A DNA stretch of 64,000 nt from assembly GCA_016508695.1 (NCBI GenBank), contig VNKQ01000006.1, positions 1,364,001 through 1,428,000 of the forward strand, given 5' to 3'. The translations under genes were made by a program, and so were the position numbers. The DNA comes from Hyphodiscus hymeniophilus (taxonomy: Eukaryota > Ascomycota > Leotiomycetes > Helotiales > Hyphodiscaceae). The notes below the pieces were generated by a model, which was not told where the DNA came from, did not search any database, and saw only the letters and a list, made by a program, of their open reading frames with translations. Of this stretch, positions 13,036-25,349 are shown piece after piece. The number at the start of each line of letters is the position of its first letter. Within the stretch, counting starts at the first letter, position 1.

Positions 13036-15026
13036 ATGGCGCCCGGGGTACGTTTCGCTGTCGACATTTGAGAATCATTTCATGAAAGCGAGGCAGTCTT
13101 GCTGACATTCTTCACACAGTACCGAAACTCCAATCGGCGGCAGAATCGAACTGGATATGTTGATCATGACGTTTTCGAAGGTCTACCAGTCAGACAATGG
13201 CGGAGGGATTATGTAACAGTGGCACCACCTCCCATGCAAGAGAAGACCGGGTCCAAGAGCGATGTCTGGGCCGTTGAGTTACCACATGGTATGCCTAAAG
13301 ATTCTCACCTTCTACCGCAGCATAGTCAAGAACTTCTGCGCGCTGCTCGGTCGGGAAAATTATATAAGCGCCCACTCCCAGTGGAAGAAGAAGAAGCAGA
13401 GACGGAAGCAGTTCTTGGAGACAAGCCAGAAAAGAAGGATGATGAACCAAAAGACAAAGGCTTTACCGCAAAAGCATGGAAGCAAACACCTCGTCATATG
13501 GAAGCACCCGAATTTGAATTTCTCGCGAAGCGTAGGAAGGGCTTGGTCACGATATCCAAAACTACGGCTGCACCGGTGATGATAAAGAATAAAGTCCGAC
13601 GCGAGGACGCGGCTGGAAATGAATATGTTGAGGATGTAATTGCTCCGAAAGGGGCACCGGTCCAAGGGGAAATAATAGCACAGACTGTTGTCGCAGACTC
13701 TACTGTGGCAGACGGGTTTGCCCAACCCACACCATCTAAACGAAAAAGCGCGCCGCCAAAGAAGAAGAAAATGAAAGGTCCTGGGAGAGGTAAAAAGAAG
13801 ATCGCTGCTCCTACTAGTGTGCCCGTGGCGATTGATGGAGTGACGCAAAGTTCGGAAGCTGCAGAAGGGGCTGTGAATGCAGATGTGAGTGTACGACAAT
13901 AGTGATTGAAACCTGATGAACTGACTCTGGACAGGGAGTGAAGATAGAGCCAAGTGGAAACGAGGACGGTGGTATACCTGCGACCAACGAAGATACGGAG
14001 ATGGGCGAAGGATCTATGGCGGCCTCGGATGACGATGGCGGTGAGGATGGTGAAGAAGGTGACGAAGGAGATGATGACGAAGGATCTGTCAGTGCCCAAG
14101 AGTCGCCTTCGAAACCTCCCCGACCATTCTCTCCTGTAGTCAGTGAGCTACCCCACATGCGCGAGATCCCAGGTCTTAGCTCTCCAGACGCAGACCTGAA
14201 TGGAAAAGACGACTTACCCGGACCCCCTCTGCCAATATTGGAAACAACAGAAGAAAAGTCTGGAAGTCCGCTGAAAAATCTAGCACTGACAACGTCGAAC
14301 CTTACGTCTCCTGTTAAAAGACAATCGCCTTCGGACAGTATACTTCCTCAATCGTCTATACCAGAGGCTAGCTTCATTGATGATACGACAGATCCCACCG
14401 CTACATTGGATGGAGTTATGCAGCAAGAAGTAGCTGAATCTGCACCTCCAATACTCCCGTCACCACCGCCCCACCCAACCATCGCAGAAGCCCTCTCCTC
14501 AGCCGAAGTACTTCAAGAAGAAGAGGAGGAAGAGGAGATGCTCCTCGACATTGTCGAAAACACCAATAATGCAAATATCGGCGCTCCTCAAGATCCGCCG
14601 CTCTCAGAACCTAAGGTATTAGCAGAGCCTCCTAGCATTCAGGAACAAGGACGACAGGCAGATGTTACGATTTCACAACCCGAAGCTGGTGAGGGTGTAG
14701 AACTTCCTGTCGAGGGGACAAATATGGAAGCTGCCCTTGAACAACCCGTGGAAGCATCGGTAGAAGCCCCTGTTGAGAATGAGGAGCCTTTCGCGGATTT
14801 GCTCGGTGGGTTGGAGAGACAGGTGGAAGAGCCGCAATCCAACCTGGCTCCGATCAATGAAGCAAAGCCTGAGCTTGAGAAGTCTGTTGAGCCGGCACCA
14901 GATATCACAAAGTCTGTTGAACCGGTGGCGGAGATCGCACAGCCTCTTGAGCAGGCAGCGGATCTTGTGGAGTCAGTGGGTGAACAGGAGATTAAGGAAG
15001 AGGCTAAGAGCATAACAGACGCCTAA
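13036..15026 (+). CDS. Lysine- and acid-rich probable nuclear protein, family not identified
   Basis: I join a 12-base first exon 13036-13047 (MAPG), 13120-13884 and 13935-15026, all GT-AG in phase 0, giving 622 residues. The start is chosen because the second exon opens with YRNSNRRQNRTGYVDHDVFEG and has no suitable ATG of its own. Residues 1-150 look ordered and conserved in style (WRRDYVTVAPPP, LYKRPLP, PEFEFLAKRRKGL). A basic stretch near residue 220 (KRKSAPPKKKKMKGPGRGKKK region) is a probable nuclear localisation signal, with an AT-hook-like core. The rest is acidic and Pro/Ser-rich. It ends in degenerate repeats built on KSVEPxxxI around residues 570-605. It may be a chromatin-associated subunit, but I cannot name the family. 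Confidence 0.78.
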
Positions 15027-15581
15027 AAGACGCACAACGGGTTGGATAGCTGGGCATCTCCCGTATGTATTTTTATGATATGCTCTTGCTAGGAACATGA
15101 TACGATCTTGTTAAATGACAAATCCCCGTAAATCAAGAGTAAGGATTATGACACAGTGTCAAGGAATTGATCCACAGCATGCTACGTTATAGCACCGGTT
15201 GACCCAGGCCGGCAGAGGGCCAATGCACAGCTTATATACAAATCATTACCTTATATATCATTAACGGGCTGCTGACGAAGAGGCTGGTATCTCGAAGATG
15301 GCAAAGGAAGAGGAAGTGATGGAACTGTTCGACAGGCTTTCAGTTCTGTATGCTCTGCATTTTGCCAAGCCCAATCTAAGGTACCAATGCGACTCCGATG
15401 TAGAAGTCTACTTCGCAGACGTTTGAACATATAGGACTGGCCACCTGAGATTCTGTTATTCGAGATTGCTTCATTGCTTACGGCATATAGAGAGTGTATT
15501 GATGGAGAGTAAATTGAAGTATGCATGGATCAAGTGGCATCTCATTGAAAAAAGTTCCTGTCAAGGTATGAAGATACATTT
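15027..15581. other. Convergent intergenic region
   Basis: 0.55 kb between two convergent stops. I read it on the minus strand in search of a class II aldolase domain that could belong to the neighbouring fusion gene, and found none. No repeats seen. Confidence 0.45.
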
Positions 15582-18500
15582 CTAGCTAGGTTCTGAAATC
15601 GCCCACTCTTCCACCAATTCTGCCAGGGTATCTTCCCCTCCTACATTACCAGGGAACACTACATAGGGAACACCCTGATGTCTGGACGTCTTTTCATCAC
15701 ATCTCCACAAAGGTACGCCTGGCAAAGCTTGTCCAATCACAATTGCCCTCTTCATATTCAACCCCTTGGTAGCGATATCAGAAGAGGTTATCCCTCCCTT
15801 AGCGATAATATATCTTGGCCTCACATCAATATTCCGCATTACATTGACAAGCGAAGCTGCGATAAGCCCTCCAATACTCAAGCTCGAGATCGCGTCTTCG
15901 CCCACGACTAGATCGCGTGAAGTCATGACAAGAACGTCGTGGCCAGTCTTGAGTTTTTGGCAAGCGTCCACAATGGCCTCATTCACGACTTTCTCTGCTT
16001 CGGCCGACGAGTGAATCATCTTGGCCACTGGAAGCTCGATCACGTGGAGCTTAGAGGCTCTTCGTGAGCGCAAAGCGCGCAACTGCAGTGTGGTTTTCTG
16101 AACATAGGACCCAGCAATGATGAGGCCTCCTGCGGTAGTGCTGCTCATGTTGAGAGCGTCTGCAGATAGTGGTGGGATACCGCTGATGCCGAGACGCGAC
16201 GAAACAAACGCTGCGCCAGTGCGATAGAGGTACTTACGTCCTTGCTGCTCGGCTTATGGTTTCATCAGTTAAGTCTCTGTCAATGAAAATATTCGCTGTC
16301 AAGCTTCAGGAGACCAAGAGCAAGGAGAAGAAATCGGCGAGGCTCGAAATGACGAGGAGCAACATAAAGGCTTACCTGCAAGAATGCCAGCTGCAAAGAC
16401 AAACATATCCGATTCAGCGGCAGCATTGACGATGATGACACTTCTTTTTGGTGCAGTCAAGAGCTTCTCAGTAACAATCTCAGGCCCGCGTCTGATATCA
16501 TCAAGACTTATGGAGAATAGATCATCACTGGTAAACCTCGAACCAGCTTTCTCCAACACGTAGTCCCTCAGGTTCGATGACTCGTACCCAAAAGTGGCAT
16601 CTTGAGCAAACTGTGTTTGGCCAACAGGTACCAATTCATCGCCTTCTGCAATATAGTGAACGTCTTCAATGGTGTATCTACCTCCTTGATAGAAGAAAGG
16701 AGCCAAGATCCATGCATCCGTGTCCCCTTTCCCAAGTGTAGCTTCAACGGTTTCTGGTTCATCAGGGAAATGTCCCCGTAGTGTAGAGTCTCCGCGGAGG
16801 ACTATTTCGAATTCTTTTCCCGCTGTTCGAGCTGCATATTCGACGTTCTTGCAGATAGTCTCTATGAGCTTCTTTGCTTCTGCTGGTGGTAAGGCCCTCG
16901 AATTGGTCAGAATGAAAAACCCCCTTTCACTGGACTCCATTTCGTTCTGCAATGTGTCACGATCCCATACAGTTAGTACTGCAATATCATGACAAGTTTG
17001 AGTACCAGTTGGGTCGTCGTCCAGAATGACTAGTAAGGGTGTCTTTTGATCCGAGATTCGTTCTCTGATGGTGCGAAGAATGTCTCCTTTGTATGTTGGA
17101 GGAAGAGAGTCGATCGTCTCTTTCAGCGATAGTCGAGGGTACTCTCGTGGCTTGAAAGCCATTTCTTGTGGTTTGGCTAACTCAGCACTCTTGGAGACAC
17201 AGACTCCGGTAATCAATTCCCAAAATCTTACAATTCCACTATCTGCTTCTTGAGCCCAGCCGTAAGATGCGCCGATCAGATTCATTTGATGGACAGCCGC
17301 AGTCAAGGCGGCTGGGAAGCTTAACCGTTTTGCCTCATCGAGCACAGTCCCCAGATCGTTGACGAAAATGGCGAGACTTGAGTGTGGAACCCAGTCTGCT
17401 GACAGCATCGCTGGAACGCGATCCTCAAACATCCAGCTTCCTCCAGCTGCGTTTTTGAGGATTCCGTATAGACTCCGAGTGTCCAAGCCCAGCTTGGCCC
17501 CAAATGCCATGGCCTCAGCTGCCGCCATAATATGCACTCCTGCAAGGAGTTGCTTGATAAGCATTATCGAAGAAGCTGCACCGACATCGTCTCCTACGTA
17601 GAAGATGTTCTCCGACTTACCGCTTAGGGCGACAAGGACTGGGTTCGCTTTTGACATTGCATTTCTAGATGCCGAACAGATAATCTGCCAAACCTAGTGA
17701 GCTGAAGGTCATTGAATAGCTGAATTTACTCACTGTCAGGAGTCCATCTGCAGCCTCAGTCACTCCTCCACTGATGGGCGCGTCAACGAGATAGATTTCC
17801 TTTCCCAGTCCTTGGAGACGTGTGTGTAATTTCCGCGTGAAAGATGGAGGGACTGTGGAATGCAGAATCACAACTCCACCAGTTGGCAGTTTCTCCGCAG
17901 CTTTTCCAGATCCAAAAAGCACATCCTCAACCTGTGATGCAGTTTGTATCATTAAGATCAGAATATCGGCTTGTAAAGCTGCCTCAGCAGGTGACTCTGC
18001 TCCTGTATTTCCGCCAGATGACAAAAACTCCGAAGTTCGCCCTGGAGAAATATCATATCCGCTGACTTTAAATCCAGCTTTCACCAAGCAAGTCGCCATG
18101 CCCATCCCCATTGCTCCGAGGCCGATAAAACCTACTTTATTTATCTCGTTTGGTGTTACTGTCGGTGTCAACTCGTCATCTGATATCCCCTTTTTTGCTT
18201 GATCGTGAACTGCAGACCCGGATTGAGTGAATAACCGCACAAGCCCGGAGTCGTCTTCTTTGCCGTACCCTCGCCACGAAGCTGAAAGATAAAGTTGCTC
18301 TGCTACTGAAGAAAGTGGAAGGGGAAACCCTTGTGATCGAGCCGAAGATGTGACAATGCCCTAGAGCCATATCAGCAATCCATATATTGATCAAAGAATC
18401 AATTTCGTGCCATGTCCTTTACAAAGATATCCAGGGCCGATCGAGGCGTCCAGTCGTTGTCCAGCATGTGTGGCACACGATTCTCAAACATCCAGCTGTT

Positions 18501-19282
18501 ACCCGTGGTGTTGACTATGATATCGTAGACGCGGCGGGTGTCCAAGCCCATTCGAACAGCAAGGCCCATCGCTTCAGAAGCAGCAGCGATATGGACTCCT
18601 GCTAACAATTGGTTTACCATCTTGACATTGCTCGCGGCACCAATGCCCCGGGTATGACAAAAAGCTTTTCTGACATATCCAACAAGATCGGCTCGCCCTG
18701 GCGCAATGCTGCAGGACTGGCTGATGATAAGATTGTCAGCGTCCCGTTGGCTGCTCGGACGGTACCACCAGATACTGGACTGTCGATCAACAAAATATCA
18801 TTTCGACCCATGGAGTTGAGGTCTGATTGTAACTTCTCAAGATGTGCTGACGGAACTGTGGAACATATAATTATGGTAGCATTGAGAGGAAGAACTGGTT
18901 GGCTGTTAGAACGGCACACGAAGGCAAGTCGTCCGCAGTGAAAGGTCCTCGAGTCCTCAAGATCTTTTTTGCCGTTCAGAAGGGAGGGTGGAAGCATGAA
19001 AGCCTCTTTCATACCTTCAACAGCTCCTATATCAGGTCCGAACAGCACGGAGTCTGCCTGCTCTGAGTTGGCTACCATGCAAATGAAGAAATCCGCCCCA
19101 TTCGCCGCATCTCGCGGCGAAGGTGATATATTCCCTCCTGCTTCCTTGAATCTTGCCCGAGTTGGCTCGTACACGTCGAATCCAACAACTTGGTAACCTA
19201 TCTTTACAAGATGAGAGGCCATGCCGAAGCCCATGGCGCCCAGGCCTACGAAGGCCACGGTGCTAGGAGGCTTTGGATGCAT
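15582..19282 (-). CDS. Tandem HIBADH-type dehydrogenase fused to DUF1537 acid-sugar kinase (frame broken once)
   Basis: Five exons: 19282-19015, 18894-18411, 18360-17734, 17684-16376 and 16240-15582. Together they give about 1,115 residues if one missing base near 18646-18652 is allowed for. The first domain has the Rossmann motif GLGAMGFGM and the HIBADH signature SPVSGGTVRAANG. The second (from about residue 325) has GLGAMGMGM and APISGGVTEAADG. The third, about 680-1105, is a DUF1537 four-carbon acid-sugar kinase with ILDDDPTGTQ and the C-terminal KGGITSSDIA. Bacterial homologues (LtnD, OtnK/DenK) oxidise and phosphorylate threonate or erythronate. Related eukaryotic fusions add a class II aldolase domain that is absent here. 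Intron 2 (18410-18361) uses a GC donor. An in-frame ATG at 19300 is an alternative start. The 120-base first intron keeps the frame if retained. Confidence 0.85.
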
Positions 19283-19728
19283 ATTTTCCACTTGAAGCAT
19301 CCCAACTGTAACCTTATAGAGCCAATACCGGAAGAAAAAGTAATAAGAATCTCTACATCCTCACTACCTATTCAAATAACATGAATCCAAATAAAAACAT
19401 ATTACACGAAAGCCTCTCTCACAACTTCGCTTATCCCTGGTTAAATTGACTCGTGGGTCTGGAATTGCGGCGTTTCCCCGCGCGGGGTTGATCCCGAATT
19501 GAAGGCCCTGCACAAGTGTTGCTGCCATCCTCCCATCTCTCTTCTTTGCCCCCAGTCGGTTCGTCGCGGACACATATCCGTACATCGACACAGTGAATGA
19601 AGCTGTAGCTGTCCACTCTCCATTCAAGTGGTGATCCGGTCAGCGGTATGAAGCGCGCTCATTATGACATTAGTGACACTTTCGACACTTCCCCACATCT
19701 AAAAGATGGGGTAGGTCATGTGAGTCTG
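19283..19728. promoter_or_regulatory. Divergent promoter of the fusion gene and the Zn2Cys6 regulator
   Basis: 446 bases between two divergent start codons. Short frames only. The position suggests joint control of the catabolic fusion gene and its neighbouring regulator. This is inference. Confidence 0.35.
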
Positions 19729-21988
19729 ATGGACGGTTCAGACGGAGCCGCAGCGGGAACATCGAAGAGACTACCAAAGGTTTCCAAGAAGATCCAAGCA
19801 TGTAAGCACTACAATTAACTTAGCCATCGTAAGCAAAGTGCTTGAGCATAGAGTATCAGCTGATTTAGTGTTCAGGTACGGAATGTCAGCGACGCAAAAT
19901 CAAATGCGACTTGTGCGAGGGCGAAGCAGCATGCAGCAGATGCCGAAAGAGGGGGTTTCAGTGTGTTGTAAACAAAAATCTACAGTCGATTCTGGAGGAT
20001 GATGTAGAGTAAGTGAGCAGAGTGAAACATGCGTCTGGAATGGGAAATCTAATCTGTTGCAGATGGAAAAGCAGAATGGAGTACACTTCGGGACAATTGC
20101 AAACAGCCATCTCTGAAATACTGCATAACATGGCTATGCCTGCTCTCGAAAGCTTTCCGTCCACTATGCCGGATGTACAATCACAGCAATCCTATCAGTC
20201 GGGGAGCAGTTATGAAGAGCTCAAACGCAGGATCCGGGTTCCGGAGCGCAGTGAAGTGCTTTCTCGAGAGGGAAGACGCTCTAATCAGAGTACAAGAATG
20301 GCAATGACAAGAGAGAACTCCCAAGAACGATCAGGATTGGGCGAGGCGGTGGGTGATGCCATAATCGCTGCACCTATGAGAAGTCTCTACGAAGTAACCA
20401 AGCTCAGAAACTTGCGAAGCAATCCACGTGAGTATTTGCCACACGGGACAACTACACGTCTGGAAGACGATGATTTCATCTCGAGAGGCGAAATAAGTAT
20501 AGAGGAGGCAGAAGAAATGTTCCAGATATTTGATCGCTCTTTGAATCAGTATCTCTGGGGTGGAATGGTCTTGGTACACCAGGATCTACAGTCAGTTCGG
20601 CACTCTTCGTCGCTACTGCTAGCAGCTATTCTCACCGTCACGGCTCTTCATATTCCTGGTAAATCATCCACATTTGATATCTGCTACGCAGAATTCCTCT
20701 ACCTTGTCAGTGACTCGATGCTGGATCGCTATCACACCCTGGACGGCATTAGAGGACTATGCATCGGAGCATTTTGGTTATCAGATGTTAGTTGTCAGTC
20801 TCCAGAATTGCTCACATGTTGGACCACTTTTCAGGAATCTAACTGCGCACATATAGGGAAATTATCCGGTCATGCGGTGAGAATTGCAACTGAGCTCAAC
20901 CTTCACAGAAGCTACACTCGAGCAATCAAGGGCTCCCAGGAGCACTTCGAAGGCGCTCGGCTTTGGTACCTATTATACGTCTGCGATCACCATTTCAGTA
21001 TTGCCTATGGGCGGCCACCGGTAATACAAGATGAGATGTCGATTGTTCAACACGAAAAGTTTCTGCAATTACCCGGGATCACCCAGGCGGACTTCAGACT
21101 TCATAGCCAGGTTGCTATCTTCATCATTCTTACACAAATATACAACACATTTGGGCCTGAAGTGGAGCAGATGCTTGATGAAGACGATTTAAGTCGACTA
21201 AGGCAATGGAATATTGAAATAGATCGCTGGCGTGTGAAATGGGAGCCTCAGCTAGGTACATGCCCGCGCACAAACCAATATCCTTCACCTCCATTTTCTA
21301 ACGTTCCACAGCTCCGAATCCCCATATATCATCTTACCCGTCCAAAGGTGTAAACCTCCATTATCACTTCGCAAAACTACAACTTAACTCCCTCTCACTT
21401 CGCGGGTCCCAACAATTATCCTCACAAAACATATCCGCTGCGCGCCGCGAGCATGCGAATCTTGCTATTTCCTGTGCCATGTCAATCTTGCAGCTCGTCA
21501 TCGATGAACCTGATATCAGAGATGCTCTCATCGGTGTGCCACTCTATCTTCATACAATGATCACGTATGCGGCCGTCTTCCTCCTGAAAGTCCCGCAGCA
21601 GTGGAAGGCTGCCCGCTTAGGCACAGACAGCGTACTCATTCGCGAGAGTGTCGATCATGTTATCAAGCTTTTCAACTTAGAAGGAGCAAGTGAGCGCCAT
21701 TTATCGTATCACATAGCACGTGGCTTGGGTAAGATGCTGGGGCGTCTGGACCGGGAAGCACAAGCTGATTTGGCTCCACAAGGAGATGGGTCATTGGGAA
21801 ACATCAACCAAGTGAGTGCCGTCAGTGGATTTCAGGTTTTAGATGCAGGTCAAGACTTCGGGACCAATTATCCGTCTCTTGCGATGTATGGGGATTCGCC
21901 CGAGATGTTTGACGAGAACTTTTTTCCAATTGGCTTTTTCGATATTACGAATGGTGGGCCCTGGCAGTGGCAACCTGGATCCATGTAA
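19729..21988 (+). CDS. Zn2Cys6 transcription factor of the putative sugar-acid cluster
   Basis: Four exons: 19729-19801, 19876-20008, 20063-21255 and 21312-21988, all GT-AG, giving 691 residues. The first intron splits a codon, and splicing restores the zinc cluster ACTECQRRKIKCDLC...CSRCRKRGFQC with all six cysteines correctly spaced (residues about 25-52). A linker follows, then the fungal-specific transcription factor region (about 230-480), with the typical RIATELNLHRSY and ARLWYLLYVCDHHFSIAYGRPP segments. The last intron removes a frame break and joins WEPQLAPNP to SYPSKGVNLHYHFAKLQLNS, another family hallmark. Nuclear regulator. Its place between catabolic genes suggests it controls them, which the sequence does not prove. 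Confidence 0.9.
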
Positions 21989-22230
21989 AGAAGGTCATGA
22001 TTGGTAAATAGAGATTAAAATGAGCTTTAATGTTCTTTTAATTCGTGCAGTAATGATCCTCATCACGTTCAAGATGTACCTCGTCAAGAGAGAGTAAATC
22101 TGTGATACATGTGTTTGTGTTTTGCGGATGACCCCGTAAGTTGCTGATATGCCCAAAACATCTTTGCGAATTCATCCTCATTCCAAGAATATATGAGCCA
22201 CACAATCTATAGCCGGCAGAAACATTCGAT

Positions 22231-23251
22231 CTATTGCTTGTCGGGGAACCCAAGATTTACCTTCCACTGCGGATCTACAAATCTTCTCAAAGACCCCCCT
22301 AAGGACTCCTTGGCGAGGGCATTTGTATCCTCACTATCCAGTTTAATGATATGACGGTTCGCTTTAATGCGAGATGCAGTCACAGATTTCGCCAGTACGG
22401 AATTCCCTCTCCCAACTTTGTGCAAAAATAAGTTAGATTTACCTGATCTTTAGCGCAAGAGAGTACATACTGTGATAGCTCAAGAGGATACTTGCACGTG
22501 AGACACCATGCTTTGCCGAAATCTGCTCAACGACTGGCAGGCTCAACAGTGGGCTACCCGTGCTACCAAGGGGACTGTATGCCGTGATATGGATATTCCT
22601 AGCCTTGCAGAAGTCCAGTACATCGTCTTGGGGTAGTAGTGGATGGTTCTCGATCTGATTAACCGCCGGTACAATGGAGGTACTGGCAAGGAGTTCCTCG
22701 AGGTACATGGTACTGTAATTTGCAACACCAATAGTCTTGACCTTGCCCGTATGAGCGAGTTTCTCCATGTCAAGGTACGTATCAACGTGACGTCTACTGA
22801 AATCAACATCACGGCTTCCATCAGGCGTCACGGGGAACAGCGGGTGATTTCCGTTTGGGTTCATGGCCACCGGCCAGTGCATCAGGTACAAGTCAACGTA
22901 GTCCAAACCGAGCTTCCTCAGACTCATCTCGAGATTTTCTTGCACGCGGTTATGGTGTGTGGACCAAAGTTTGGTGGTGACAAAGACATCTTCACGCTTG
23001 AGGCCCGCCTCGAAAGCTTTTCTGAGCCCGACACCGACTTCTTCCTCGTTCCCGTAACTGTAGGCTGCATCGATATGTCGATAGCCATTTAAAAGAGCAT
23101 ATTCCACCGCCCTCTCCACTTCTCCCGGCTTTGACTGCCATGTTCCTGAATACGTCAGAACTATCGATTCCTCAGCGGAGAGGAAATGCTCACCAAATCC
23201 TAGAGCCGGGATTTTCGCCCCGGTATTGAGGGTAAACACTGTGTCTGCCAT
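22231..23251 (-). CDS. Aldo-keto reductase
   Basis: NAD(P)H-dependent reductase of the AKR superfamily, 305 residues from exons 23251-23194, 23145-22471 and 22415-22231. The ATG at 23251 (MADTVFTLNTGAKIPALGFG) is the family-typical start. The first intron removes an insertion and gives LGFGTWQSKPGEV. The catalytic tetrad is visible: Asp and Tyr in HIDAAYSYGNE, Lys in VTTKLWS and His in YLMHWP. The last exon supplies the cofactor-binding end SVLAKSVTASRIKAN. The sequence resembles fungal glyceraldehyde, glycerol and uronate-pathway reductases. Next to a sugar transporter and acid-sugar enzymes, a role in reducing a sugar-derived aldehyde is likely, but the substrate is unknown. A long palindrome lies about 105 bases upstream. 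Confidence 0.93.
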
Positions 23252-23742
23252 AGTTTTCGTGGAGAGGCTGACGACTGCAAGGTATATATCGAAGTGTTTT
23301 TGAGAAAGGCTGATTTTGCACCAATCGGACGAACTCCGCCCTCGAAAATAGTGTGGCATTGGGGTAGTGCACTACCCCAATGCACTACCCCATAAACTTA
23401 CTTTTGGCGCGAGACTATTTGAAGAATTTTTAGGAATATTGATTTGAGTGCCAAGTCCATACGCAGGTAGCGCTTACTTCATGTCGTTTGATTTGTAAAT
23501 GCCTTATTTGCACTAGATCAATGAAGTCTTCATATTTTGGTCACATGCTCATTAGACCACATTGAATTCCTGTATAAATGTTTGTGTGTCTGACAGTTAC
23601 AAAGCAAAATGATGCCCCCCTTGACTGCTCCACATGCATACTCAGACTCCCAACTCTGCTCTGGGAGCTTATCCTACACACCTTGATAGACTGGATCCTC
23701 CATCAAGTGCGTCTTTAAACGCGTCTTTGAGTACCCGAAGCC
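23252..23742. promoter_or_regulatory. AKR promoter region with long palindrome
   Basis: 491 bases between the AKR start and the transporter stop, both on the minus strand. It holds the AKR promoter, the 28-bp palindrome described separately and the transporter 3' end. No coding frame supported. Confidence 0.45.
23356..23383. repeat. 28-bp perfect palindrome plus an adjacent third half-site
   Basis: Left half is GCATTGGGGTAGTG. The right half is its exact reverse complement with no spacer, centred between 23369 and 23370. The core CACTACCCC then occurs once more directly downstream (23383-23391), so the site has three copies of one half-site. It lies 105 bases upstream of the aldo-keto reductase start codon. 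It could be a dimer-binding operator, the remains of a small inverted-repeat element, or a hairpin in an untranslated leader. Confidence 0.8.
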
Positions 23743-25349
23743 TCATTTGAGACTTTCAACGTGCTCGTTGGTCGAGAACGCACTCCCATAATCTCCCTTC
23801 CCATTTCCCACGTCACCTTCTAGCTGTTCTTCCTTGACCTGCGATGCATCCATATCAACATGAGAACTAGGTTTCCAGTGCGAACCCGGCACAAAGGTTG
23901 GCGAGTTGTAAAACAATTCATCCATATCCTCCAAGTTAAGTCCTTTGGTCTCTGGTAGGAACGCCCAGAAGAAGATCGCGCTTGTCAAATTGCAGACGAT
24001 AAAGATAATGTAAAACTTCCAACCGATGGCTGTCAGCGCAATAGGAGTGATTTGGCCAATCATGGTGTTGAAAGCAAAGGAGGTCATTGCTCCCCATGAT
24101 ACCCCCTTTGTACGCAAAGCGGTACCGAAAAGTTCAGCTGGGATAGCCCACGAGAGGGGTCCGCTGGTGACGAAAAAGACGAAGTTAAAGACCCATGTCA
24201 TGACGATAAAACCCCAATGTGCCCCCGTGTTGGAAACTGTTGCGGGAAAGACAGCAATCAAGATCGCGTTCACAATGAACGTTATGCTCATAATAATCGC
24301 ACCGTAAATCTCGAGTGGTCTTCTTCCGACGTTATCGATCACTGCGATACAGACGGCTGTGCCGAGAAAAGCAATGATAGCATTGACGGCCTGTAAAAGG
24401 AGCGTTGTGTCGGTGGGAATGCCGATTTGTGCAAAGATCTGAGGAGAGAAGTACTGGATAGCACTAACTCCAGTCATTTGACAACTGGCCTGAATCATCA
24501 TCATAAGAATAGTCCGTCGGAGGTTAGGCCAGTCTTTGATTAGATCGAAGTAAGTTTTGGACTTTTGAGAGTGCTCCTCGGCGATTTGGGCTTGGATGAG
24601 GTTGAACTCTGCAACGACATACGGATTGTGAATATCGTCGTGGGCGTGCAAGTGAGCTAAGTTCTTGAGGCCTTGGTCGGGTTGATCGTGGTCACACAAC
24701 CATCTCGGGCTTTCTGGAAAGAGATATACGAGCCCACCAAGGAAAAGGGCTGGAATGATTTGTATGGCCAGGGGGATGCGCCATGAGCGACTGTCAGCAG
24801 TTTCATCCCAGGTCACGAAACAACCGTAGCCAGCCCAGGTAGCAAATATCTGTCCCAGAGCGTTGAATAGCTGCTGAAGACTCGTGATCCTACCTCTGAT
24901 ACGACGATGGGAGATCTCGGACTGATATATGGGAATAATCATCTACATCAACACAGATTAGCCACATCCACGAGGTCAAGTCAACGTCCACATACAGTCA
25001 AGAATCCAACGCCAGTGCCTGCGATAAACCGTCCGGCATATAACATTCCAATCTTAACGCCTGCCGTTTGAATGGCACCTCCCACGACGAAGATGCAGCA
25101 TGCCATAAGAATTGTGCCTCGGCGACCAAGTCTGTCTGAAAACCCAGCGCCGAGGGCACCCGTGAAGCAACCTCCCGTAAAGAGGGCTACCACAGTGCCG
25201 GATCGAGAATTCGCATCTTGCTGGAGAAACAAAGTCTTGAAGGATTTTGAAGCAACGACTTCAGCTATGACACCTAAGTCATAGCCAAATAAAAAAGAGC
25301 CTAGGGCAGCGAAGCATCCCACCAAGAATTGATAAACGCCTGGCTTCAT
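23743..25349 (-). CDS. Sugar-porter family MFS transporter
   Basis: Proton-coupled hexose or sugar-acid transporter, 517 residues from exons 25349-24996 and 24942-23743 joined by a 53-base GT-AG intron. The start at 25349 (MKPGVYQFLVGCFAALGSFLFGYDLG) places the first membrane helix where the family has it. The longer upstream frame adds an atypical tail. Family signatures are all present: FGYDLGV in helix 1, SDRLGRRG in the first cytosolic loop, FPESPRWL before the central loop, NVGRRPLE, and PETKGLNLEDMDELF after helix 12. Twelve membrane segments are expected at the plasma membrane. The C-terminal tail is charged. The substrate is not predictable from sequence, though the neighbours suggest a sugar or sugar acid. 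It shares a 713-base divergent promoter with the SDR gene. Confidence 0.94.

Noticed and set aside
15027..15581. Remnant of an aldolase domain after the fusion gene
   Set aside because: Minus-strand frames in this stretch show no class II aldolase motifs.
18614..19300. Treating the right part of the fusion as a separate dehydrogenase gene
   Set aside because: The two parts join with exact codon count if one base is restored, and the domain order matches known eukaryotic fusions.
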